From positions 24,614,001 through 24,678,000 of the forward strand of contig NC_079884.1 in the NCBI RefSeq assembly GCF_029227915.1: a stretch of DNA of 64,000 nucleotides, in the 5' to 3' direction. Below the pieces are notes generated by a model. It was given only the letters and a program-made list of their open reading frames with translations, ran no database searches and was not told the DNA's origin. This stretch comes from Hydractinia symbiolongicarpus (taxonomy: Eukaryota > Cnidaria > Hydrozoa > Anthoathecata > Hydractiniidae). The position numbers and the translations under genes were made by a program. Positions within the stretch are counted from its first letter, which is position 1; every line of letters starts with the position of its first letter. This document shows positions 27,155 through 38,105 of the stretch, in pieces.

Positions 27155-29839
27155 AGTCTACAAAAATCTACAAAAATTTATGTATGAAAAATAGGTTTCT
27201 GCTCGATAAAAGAAACCTGGACATTTGCAGAAATTGATTTATAAAATATAGGTTTCTGTTTGTCGTGACAACATATTTAACCAACATGCAATGCCTTGCA
27301 CGCCTAACTAGCTTTATACTCAAGTCTTGACTGGTCACTGTTATGGGAGGTCCAAATTGCTAGCAGGTAGCTATCTTTATTTAAAATGACAGAATGCCTA
27401 TAAAAATCTTTTGTGTTACAGCTACATAAAAATAATATATTTAGCTCTTGTACTTTATCACTTAATTATTTAATAACAAATGTGTCCCTGAAGTGCTGGC
27501 ATGGCATTAGCTAGGTAGCTTAAAATCACAAAATAAATATTATCTAGATGTGACCATCCCTCATCATCAGACATCAGCAAGGCGTTTCTGTTCTTTACTT
27601 CTCATTGTGGGGTACCTCAAATTCTTGTAAATCCAATGAAATAAAGTTACTTAAGACTTCCTCTTCTTTCCCTTGCACCACTCATGGCATTTCTCAGCAT
27701 GTCTTCAGTTCAAAGCCACGATTCCTTAGCTTCCAACTGCGTCTCGTTCACAAGTTTCAGCGCTAGCCAATGTGATGGCCAACGTCGAGGAACCCTGGGT
27801 AACTTTGAAAAAATGTAGTTCTGTCTTATGATTTTCAGATTTTTGCTGCTGATATCAGCATATTTTAGCCCTTGAGTGCCACACCTCCGTATATATAGGA
27901 GTTAATTATCTTTAATTGTTCGTGATCAGACCCGTGTTATCCGTTGCCCCAAATTGGTTGAGGTTTTGAATAATTGAGAATGGGTCAAAACGGGTCGGCT
28001 TCTACCACTGCGGGTCGGGTCCTGCTTTCTGGGAAAGCAGTTATCGCTAGCCATGCCACAATGCAAGTAGTATCCGTTATCTTGTGTTGTGTTGTTATTT
28101 GTACAGTATTTTTTAAGCAGTTTTTTCAGCAGCGATTGATTGTTTCACCTATCTGATTGGCTAACGCTGTATTTTATTTTACTAGAGTACTTAAGCTTGC
28201 TACAGATAGATTTCTTTGTTTATATTTTAACTAAGGGCTCTTCTAACATGTGTCTGGCATGTGGAAAAGATGCTAGTGAGCTACAAATTTCTACAAATGC
28301 CATTTTCCATTGAGTTCTTCAAACAATAGTACAATAGTCAGTGAGGTTTTAAACTTATTGAGAGTGGATGGATTGACAACAAGGGTTATAAAATGAATCT
28401 TGAATAGTTCCAGTCAGAATGTCACTTGTTGGCACAACTTTCAGTTGAGGGAAAGCATGGACCTTTCACAGAAGAAGCTTTGATTAAACAAGAACTACAA
28501 GTATCTTAATTAAAGTAAGGCTAAATTAGCAAAAACGCACCCAAAACTTGAAGTTAAAAAACAAAGATTCCACAAGAAATTCAGCTCCTATTTATAAAAA
28601 GGTGACTACGTGAACAGCGTGTTTTCCCTTAATTCATAATGGCTATCCTGAAAAATACAGACACTTAATTGATTGAAAAGTATCACCTCGTATTTGCTGG
28701 CCAGGAGAACAGATTTTTGCTTATTAAAGCTGCAGTTTAACTTTTTAAAATCATTTTTAGCCAAAACAATCTACCCTGGGTATAATCAGAAGTAAGGCAT
28801 ATTCCCAAATATTTTGAACCTTAAATGTTTTAAGTTTAACCAGTATATTTATATAAAAATACTTTAGCGCCCATCTGGTTTGTACACAATAAAAATTATT
28901 TTTAATGTACACATAGAAAGAACTTGACTTTCATGAGTTATCAAACGCCAGCTCACATTACATTCTTTCTTTTAGACAATATAAGGTTGAAAGAATATTT
29001 TTAAAAGTCTTTTATTCATTTTTACTTATGTTTTAGTAAGAAATTGTTGATTAGGCCACCATCGAAAATATGTTTGGTTAGCGTCATTTCTAATTACAAA
29101 AGTGAGTCGGTCGGTCGGTTGTGTAAAAATGTTTCCTAAAAAATTACAAAAATACTATATTTCGCAGCCATATTTTGTTATTCGTTTTAGATGTACGCCA
29201 GCTGTATATTTAGCCTCCGTTTCAAGTTCAATTTTTGTCAGTCAATGTTGTTCTCATGGTTTTCGCTTGTCTTGTCGTATAAATGCGAAGCAGGAAAATA
29301 TAGCACTGAGTAGCGCAGTGCAGTCCCTATCAAAATAACATTCGGACGTAACAACTGTAATTCAGAGGACTGCTGAAAAGGTAAATGGTGGATTTTGTAA
29401 CCACTAATATTTTTAGGGTGGCCTTAGCATGTGCAATGATGTAGTGACTCAGCTAGACAAACTTGTTTCAGAACTAGCAGAGCAATTAATGCCTCAGCTA
29501 TTATCTCATTTCCCAGAAATGGGCATGTTTGCATGCACAGGAGTTTTCGCATGCTTTTGTGTTGGTGTTTTGTTTTCTTGAAGAGCTCAGACCTTTATGA
29601 AGTGTTTATGATCCAGCTTTCAGTTGGTATTCTGTTAATTTGAAGACACGAATATACAGGTGCAAATCCTGTCTGGATCTTCTTTTTAATTTTTATCAGA
29701 CCAGTGTTTATTTAAGAATACCAAGGGCAATATATATATACATGTTTTTAAGTGTATATACTTTTACATGTTAAAAGACGGGGCAACAAGTTTTTGCTAT
29801 TAAAAAGGCTTACCATGTTTCTGCTTGTTATTTTCTATA

Positions 29840-30095
29840 GGGCAACCTTTATTGCTGACCCAAGTTGACCAAATCCTTTCTAGTCACTATGGGGCAACTT
29901 TTGTTGTTGACCCAAGTTGACCAAATCCTTTCCAGTCACTATGGGGCAATTTTTGCTGTTGAGCCAAGTTGACCAAAGTTTCTAGAACGTCTACAATAAA
30001 TGTTGTCCCATAGTGACTAGAGGGTGTTTCGTCAACTTGGGTCAGCAAAAAATGTTGCACCATGGTGACTAGAGGGTATTTGGTCAACTTGGGTC
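29840..30095. repeat. Foldback array of 52-bp units (copy 1)
   Basis: Units of 52 bases containing GACCCAAGTTGACCAAATCC stand in tandem at 29840 and 29892, with a degenerate third at 29944. About 50 bases later the same unit appears twice in reverse (GACTAGAGGG ... GTCAACTTGGGTC, about 30003-30095). The whole can fold into a long imperfect hairpin. A 66-codon frame on the minus strand is a by-product. Confidence 0.7.
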
Positions 30096-31908
30096 TTTAT
30101 TTACCGCTAAAATTTTATTCTATTATATCTGCAAGTTGAAAAATACAGGGAAATGTACTTTATTTGCATTTTGAAGTTGTTTTTTAAATGTTCTTTTTCT
30201 GCGTCGCAGAAAAATATTATTTGCAACTCAATACGGGTCTACTCTCGTCAAAACGGGTCGGGTCCAAAATTCGGTCAATACGGGGTAAGATGTCAATACG
30301 GGTCGGAATAGTTCGTATTGCTGCTACGCAGCAGGTGTCTGCAAGATTCCCAGCAGGATCCACAAGTTTAATTGATAATGGGCGGACAAGGTATTTAGCT
30401 ATTCATTCTCTAATTACAAATGTAAAATTTAGCATCTATGCTACATCGTGCAATTTGTTCGAGAAAGTTTTGTCATTCAGTCATTGGATTTTCAAAATGC
30501 AATCTCAATCGTCAAAACTTAGAGGCAGGCAAATGGGTGTGTGTGCAAGGCGTGTAAAATATTATTGGGATTTTGTTTAAAGTATAAATATAATCCTACT
30601 TTGTCGTGTTTCTTCTATGATTTAACAAGAGTTATGGAGGGGAATAATGCATACTATAGAGAAAAAGGTAATTGTGTCAAAGATAAAAGAGTATATACAA
30701 AATACAATCAAAGCTATATCTTGTTTCCAATGTGTATTATGCAAGAAAAACAACGTATAAGAAGCAACAAATTGCAACTGTACAACCACAATGACTGAGT
30801 TTCATGTTACATTAACAATCTTCAGGTTAGAACTATGCTGATTAGTGTACCACATTCTTATAAATCTTAAAATACAGTGGGGAATGTTGCCTCTTTCAAA
30901 TTTCCTAGATATTATCAAACTTATTCTTATGGGGACATATTGAAATCAGCTCAGTGATTTAAAGAGTTCTTTTGGACTCAGCATGAATGATGCACATTTT
31001 TCAAAGAGACAGAGATCGTATATTCATACCACATTCACATGAGAATGCCTATGCTGCAATATTCCATAATAGGTTAGGATTGGAAGTGTTCTTTAATTGC
31101 TATATGGATTTTGATAACTCAGTTTTGTTTTAGTATTTTTTGTATTTGAATAATTTGCCATTGTTACTAGTAAGTAAGTAATAATGTTTCGTGGACACCC
31201 GTTACTTTTACAAAATTTAAACAGATGTGCTGACATTCTCGCATTCATTGTTACCTCAACCTTGTATCCAATATGTGGTGTAGGGCATTTGCTGTCAAGC
31301 GGACAAACAGGTTTTCACTGGCAGTTGAATAGGCGATGTTCTTGCTTTCAGTAGCGTCAAGTTGCAGTGTATATATGATGATGTTCTGCATCTTAAGGGT
31401 GCATGAATAACTGAGTTTTACATTGTTGGTGGTTATATATATACATTTATATACTGTAAATTAAAGGTAAAATTTATGTTTATTTATTTATATGTTAAAA
31501 ATAAAAACTAATAAAAGTATTAAAAATTATTCAAAAAGATTAAGTCGGCAGCAAACAAAAAGAAATAATATAAAAAATTTCTTATAAGAATACAAAGCTT
31601 CTGTGTATCTGTCTGTGAATTTTACAAGGAGGACGATTTTTTGTCTCATTTGTTTACCAAAAATTAGGTATTTGGTGCTGTTAACATATACATTAGGTTG
31701 ACCTTAGTGATTGAATTATATATCATTAATGAAGCCATTGCAATGCACTTTTATGTTTAAGGCTCAATAACTGGAAAACTGAGGGAAATAATTGGGTGAA
31801 AAAAAGTGATCACTTATGTTATGCATGAGAAGTTCCTTATAAACCAAATTTAATATTTTGGGATGCAAGCACAAAATACAGCACTTTTATTTTATTTTTT
31901 GCATGTAG

Positions 31909-32289
31909 AATCAACACCGGCAAGTGGTCCAGGTTATGCAACACCTGCTGATGCAATAAAAGCTCCAGTTGAGAAAATTGTTTATTTCCCATGCATTCCT
32001 GTTGACAAAGACAAGCCTGGTTATTTGGTTACTGCAGATGTGGATCCAAAATCACCAACATTCAGTCAGGTAAATGTTTATTAAATAAAACAGATAATCA
32101 CTTTTTTTGTCTACACTTTTACTATGCGGGGAAATAAATATTGACCAGATATGGGATTAAGAGTAAAGTGTACTTACATTACATTTGTCAAAAATAAAAT
32201 TTTTTTGTATGCATATAGGTCATACACCGAACCTACATACCTGCCAATGGTGATGAATTACACCACAGTGGATGGAATGCATGCAGCAG
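31909..32289 (+). pseudogene. Upstream copy of SELENBP1 exon pair
   Basis: Two exons, 31909-32069 and 32219-32289, encode the start of selenium-binding protein 1 ([14 protein letters not shown] to GWNACSS). They are identical to the downstream pair at 37388-37548 and 37698-37768 as far as I checked. Splice sites are intact (CAG|GTAAAT, ATATAG|GTC, CAG|GTTTTC). The pair totals 232 bases, not a multiple of three, and joining it to the second pair gives a stop after 14 codons. So a transcript can use one pair but not both. Whether this copy is a dead remnant or the pair used with an upstream first exon cannot be told from sequence. Confidence 0.75.
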
Positions 32290-32626
32290 GTTTTCTCTCT
32301 TTCTTTTTTTAATACAGTCAACTTACCTTACTGATCACCTTAAGACCTTTTTGCTGCAGTCACAATAGATTCCCCATGGATTTTTAAGTATAAATGCTAC
32401 TGTGTAATATAACCAATTCTTAATGCAGCCAGCAAACAAATTTTTCAGCACTAAATATAGAAGTTGTACATGTTGCTAACACAAATCTTTATTTAAAGGC
32501 ATATACAAACACCATATATAACTTTTTTTTAACAAACAACTCAAATTAGTTGATCTACTTGCTGGTGGCTTTTAGGGTCTGTCAAGAATTATTTCAATAT
32601 TGCAAGATGAAAATACGCTGCTAGAC

Positions 32627-32633
32627 GACAGAC
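32627..32633. other. Seven-base filler at the duplication junction
   Basis: GACAGAC lies between the end of copy 1 and the start of copy 2 and is absent from both outer borders (27148-27154 and 38106-38112). It looks like a short insertion made during end joining, possibly copied from the neighbouring GACAGTC-like sequence. Confidence 0.75.
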
Positions 32634-35600
32634 AGTCTACAAAAATCTACAAAAATTTATGTATGAAAAATAGGTTTCTGCTCGATAAAAGAAACCTGGA
32701 CATTTGCAGAAATTGATTTATAAAATATAGGTTTCTGTTTGTCGTGACAACATATTTAACCAACATGCAATGCCTTGCACGCCTAACTAGCTTTATACTC
32801 AAGTCTTGACTGGTCACTGTTATGGGAGGTCCAAATTGCTAGCAGGTAGCTATCTTTATTTAAAATGACAGAATGCCTATAAAAATCTTTTGTGTTACAG
32901 CTACATAAAAATAATATATTTAGCTCTTGTACTTTATCACTTAATTATTTAATAACAAATGTGCCCCTGAAGTGCTGGCATGGCATTAGCTAGGTAGCTT
33001 AAAATCACAAAATAAATATTATCTAGATGTGACCATCCCTCATCATCAGACATCAGCAAGGCGTTTCTGTTCTTTACTTCTCATTGTGGGGTACCTCAAA
33101 TTCTTGTAAATCCAATGAAATAAAATTACTTAAGACTTCCTCTTCTTTCCCTTGCACCACTCATGGCATTTCTCAGCATGTCTTCAGTTCAAAGCCACGA
33201 TTCCTTAGCTTCCAACTGCGTCTCGTTCACAAGTTTCAGCGCTAGCCAATGTGATGGCCAACGTCGAGGAACCCTGGGTAACTTTGAAAAAATGTAGTTC
33301 TGTCTTATGATTTTCAGATTTTTGCTGCTGATATCAGCATATTTTAGCCCTTGAGTGCCACACCTCCGTATATATAGGAGTTAATTATCTTTAATTGTTC
33401 GTGATCAGACCCGTGTTATCCGTTGCCCCAAATTGGTTGAGGTTTTGAATAATTGAGAATGGGTCAAAACGGGTCGGCTTCTACCACTGCGGGTCGGGTC
33501 CTGCTTTCTGGGAAAGCAGTTATCGCTAGCCATGCCACAATGCAAGTAGTATCCGTTATCTTGTGTTGTGTTGTTATTTGTACAGTATTTTTTAAGCAGT
33601 TTTTTCAGCAGCGATTGATTGTTTCACCTATCTGATTGGCTAACGCTGTATTTTATTTTACTAGAGTACTTAAGCTTGCTACAGATAGATTTCTTTGTTT
33701 ATATTTTAACTAAGGGCTCTTCTAACATGTGTCTGGCATGTGGAAAAGATGCTAGTGAGCTACAAATTTCTACAAATGCCATTTTCCATTGAGTTCTTCA
33801 AACAATAGTACAATAGTCAGTGAGGTTTTAAACTTATTGAGAGTGGATGGATTGACAACAAGGGTTATAAAATGAATCTTGAATAGTTCCAGTCAGAATG
33901 TCACTTGTTGGCACAACTTTCAGTTGAGGGAAAGCATGGACCTTTCACAGAAGAAGCTTTGATTAAACAAGAACTACAAGTATCTTAATTAAAGTAAGGC
34001 TAAATTAGCAAAAACGCACCCAAAACTTGAAGTTAAAAAACAAAGATTCCACAAGAAATTCAGCTCCTATTTATAAAAAGGTGACTACGTGAACAGCGTG
34101 TTTTCCCTTAATTCATAATGGCTATCCTGAAAAATACAGACACTTAATTGATTGAAAAGTATCACCTCGTATTTGCTGGCCAGGAGAACAGATTTTTGCT
34201 TATTAAAGCTGCAGTTTAACTTTTTAAAATCATTTTTAGCCAAAACAATCTACCCTGGGTATAATCAGAAGTAAGGCATATTCCCAAATATTTTGAACCT
34301 TAAATGTTTTAAGTTTAACCAGTATATTTATATAAAAATACTTTAGCGCCCATCTGGTTTGTACACAATAAAAATTATTTTTAATGTACACATAGAAAGA
34401 ACTTGACTTTCATGAGTTATCAAACGCCAGCTCACATTACATTCTTTCTTTTAGACAATATAAGGTTAAAAGAATATTTTTAAAAGTCTTTTATTCATTT
34501 TTACTTATGTTTTAGTAAGAAATTGTTGATTAGGCCACCATCGAAAATATGTTTGGTTAGCGTCATTTCTAATTACAAAAGTGAGTCGGTCGGTCGGTTG
34601 TGTAAAAATGTTTCCTAAAAAATTACAAAAATACTATATTTCGCAGCCATATTTTGTTATTCGTTTTAGATGTACGCCAGCTGTATATTTAGCCTCCGTT
34701 TCAAGTTCAATTTTTGTCAGTCAATGTTGTTCTCATGGTTTTCGCTTGTCTTGTCGTATAAATGCGAAGCAGGAAAATATAGCACTGAGTAGCGCAGTGC
34801 AGTCCCTATCAAAATAACATTCGGACGTAACAACTGTAATTCAGAGGACTGCTGAAAAGGTAAATGGTGGATTTTGTAACCACTAATATTTTTAGGGTGG
34901 CCTTAGCATGTGCAATGATGTAGTGACTCAGCTAGACAAACTTGTTTCAGAACTAGCAGAGCAATTAATGCCTCAGCTATTATCTCATTTCCCAGAAATG
35001 GGCATGTTTGCATGCACAGGAGTTTTCGCATGCTTTTGTGTTGGTGTTTTGTTTTCTTGAAGAGCTCAGACCTTTATGAAGTGTTTATGATCCAGCTTTC
35101 AGTTGGTATTCTGTTAATTTGAAGACACGAATATACAGGTGCAAATCCTGTCTGGATCTTCTTTTTAATTTTTATCAGACCAGTGTTTATTTAAGAATAC
35201 CAAGGGCAATATATATATACATGTTTTTAAGTGTATATACTTTTACATGTTAAAAGACGGGGCAACAAGTTTTTGCTATTAAAAAGGCTTACCATGTTTC
35301 TGCTTGTTATTTTCTATAGGGCAACCTTTATTGCTGACCCAAGTTGACCAAATCCTTTCTAGTCACTATGGGGCAACTTTTGTTGTTGACCCAAGTTGAC
35401 CAAATCCTTTCCAGTCACTATGGGGCAATTTTTGCTGTTGAGCCAAGTTGACCAAAGTTTCTAGAACGTCTACAATAAATGTTGTCCCATAGTGACTAGA
35501 GGGTGTTTCGTCAACTTGGGTCAGCAAAAAATGTTGCACCATGGTGACTAGAGGGTATTTGGTCAACTTGGGTCTTTATTTACCGCTAAAATTTTATTCT

Positions 35601-38105
35601 ATTATATCTGCAAGTTGAAAAATACAGGGAAATGTACTTTATTTGCATTTTGAAGTTGTTTTTTAAATGTTCTTTTTCTGCGTCGCAGAAAAATATTATT
35701 TGCAACTCAATACGGGTCTACTCTCGTCAAAACGGGTCGGGTCCAAAATTCGGTCAATACGGGGTAAGATGTCAATACGGGTCGGAATAGTTCGTATTGC
35801 TGCTACGCAGCAGGTGTCTGCAAGATTCCCAGCAGGATCCACAAGTTTAATTGATAATGGGCGGACAAGGTATTTAGCTATTCATTCTCTAATTACAAAT
35901 GTAAAATTTAGCATCTATGCTACATCGTGCAATTTGTTCGAGAAAGTTTTGTCATTCAGTCATTGGATTTTCAAAATGCAATCTCAATCGTCAAAACTTA
36001 GAGGCAGGCAAATGGGTGTGTGTGCAAGGCGTGTAAAATATTATTGGGATTTTGTTTAAAGTATAAATATAATCCTACTTTGTCGTGTTTCTTCTATGAT
36101 TTAACAAGAGTTATGGAGGGGAATAATGCATACTATAGAGAAAAAGGTAATTGTGTCAAAGATAAAAGAGTATATACAAAATACAATCAAAGCTATATCT
36201 TGTTTCCAATGTGTATTATGCAAGAAAAACAACGTATAAGAAGCAACAAATTGCAACTGTACAACCACAATGACTGAGTTTCATGTTACATTAACAATCT
36301 TCAGGTTAGAACTATGCTGATTAGTGTACCACATTCTTATAAATCTTAAAATACAGTGGGGAATGTTGCCTCTTTCAAATTTCCTAGATATTATCAAACT
36401 TATTCTTATGGGGACATATTGAAATCAGCTCAGTGATTTAAAGAGTTCTTTTGGACTCAGCATGAATGATGCACATTTTTCAAAGAGACAGAGATCGTAT
36501 ATTCATACCACATTCACATGAGAATGCCTATGCTGCAATATTCCATAATAGGTTAGGATTGGAAGTGTTCTTTAATTGCTATATGGATTTTGATAACTCA
36601 GTTTTGTTTTAGTATTTTTTGTATTTGAATAATTTGCCATTGTTACTAGTAAGTAAGTAATAATGTTTCGTGGACACCCGTTACTTTTACAAAATTTAAA
36701 CAGATGTGCTGACATTCTCGCATTCATTGTTACCTCAACCTTGTATCCAATATGTGGTGTAGGGCATTTGCTGTCAAGCGGACAAACAGGTTTTCACTGG
36801 CAGTTGAATAGGCGATGTTCTTGCTTTCAGTAGCGTCAAGTTGCAGTGTATATATGATGATGTTCTGCATCTTAAGGGTGCATGAATAACTGAGTTTTAC
36901 ATTGTTGGTGGTTATATATATACATTTATATACTGTAAATTAAAGGTAAAATTTATGTTTATTTATTTATATGTTAAAAATAAAAACTAATAAAAGTATT
37001 AAAAATTATTCAAAAAGATTAAGTCGGCAGCAAACAAAAAGAAATAATATAAAAAATTTCTTATAAGAATACAAAGCTTCTGTGTATCTGTCTGTGAATT
37101 TTACAAGGAGGACGATTTTTTGTCTCATTTGTTTACCAAAAATTAGGTATTTGGTGCTGTTAACATATACATTAGGTTGACCTTAGTGATTGAATTATAT
37201 ATCATTAATGAAGCCATTGCAATGCACTTTTATGTTTAAGGCTCAATAACTGGAAAACTGAGGGAAATAATTGGGTGAAAAAAAGTGATCACTTATGTTA
37301 TGCATGAGAAGTTCCTTATAAACCAAATTTAATATTTTGGGATGCAAGCACAAAATACAGCACTTTTATTTTATTTTTTGCATGTAGAATCAACACCGGC
37401 AAGTGGTCCAGGTTATGCAACACCTGCTGATGCAATAAAAGCTCCAGTTGAGAAAATTGTTTATTTCCCATGCATTCCTGTTGACAAAGACAAGCCTGGT
37501 TATTTGGTTACTGCAGATGTGGATCCAAAATCACCAACATTCAGTCAGGTAAATGTTTATTAAATAAAACAGATAATCACTTTTTTTGTCTACACTTTTA
37601 CTATGCGGGGAAATAAATATTGACCAGATATGGGATTAAGAGTAAAGTGTACTTACATTACATTTGTCAAAAATAAAATTTTTTTGTATGCATATAGGTC
37701 ATACACCGAACCTACATACCTGCCAATGGTGATGAATTACACCACAGTGGATGGAATGCATGCAGCAGGTTTTCTCTCTTTCTTTTTTTAATACAGTCAA
37801 CTTACCTTACTGATCACCTTAAGACCTTTTTGCTGCAGTCACAATAGATTCCCCATGGATTTTTAAGTATAAATGCTACTGTGTAATATAACCAATTCTT
37901 AATGCAGCCAGCAAACAAATTTTTCAGCACTAAATATAGAAGTTGTACATGTTGCTAACACAAATCTTTATTTAAAGGCATATACAAACACCATATATAA
38001 CTTTTTTTTAACAAACAACTCAAATTAGTTGATCTACTTGCTGGTGGCTTTTAGGGTCTGTCAAGAATTATTTCAATATTGCAAGATGAAAATACGCTGC
38101 TAGAC
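32634..38105. repeat. Tandem duplication, copy 2 (5472 bp)
   Basis: This is the second copy of the block at 27155-32626, in the same orientation and about 99.9 percent identical by eye. Its right border is followed by unique sequence leading into SELENBP1 exon 3. Because it lies next to the rest of the gene, its exon pair (37388-37548, 37698-37768) is the one positioned like a normal gene. Confidence 0.95.
35319..35574. repeat. Foldback array of 52-bp units (copy 2)
   Basis: This is the duplicate of the array at 29840-30095, carried along by the 5.5-kb tandem duplication. Confidence 0.7.

Larger units (their letters stand above)
27155..32626. repeat. Tandem duplication, copy 1 (5472 bp)
   Basis: Every position examined recurs 5479 bases to the right. 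Identity begins at AGTCTAC (27155) and ends at CTAGAC (32626). I found only three differences: 27485 T versus 32964 C, 27646 G versus 33125 A, and 28989 G versus 34468 A. The block contains intergenic or intronic sequence, an internal foldback array and two SELENBP1 exons. Confidence 0.95.

Noticed and set aside
29395-29580. Possible exon after an AG near 29416 (translation with QLDKLVSELAEQ)
   Set aside because: The frame is open for about 50 codons with a coil-like start, but there is no donor, no recognisable family and no link in phase to SELENBP1.
30188-30798. Frames of 130 and 85 codons in the duplicated block (and again at 35667-36277)
   Set aside because: They are kept open by AT-rich sequence and begin in a repeat. 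A CX2C-type patch near 30725 in another frame hinted at a zinc-binding relic, but stops break it.
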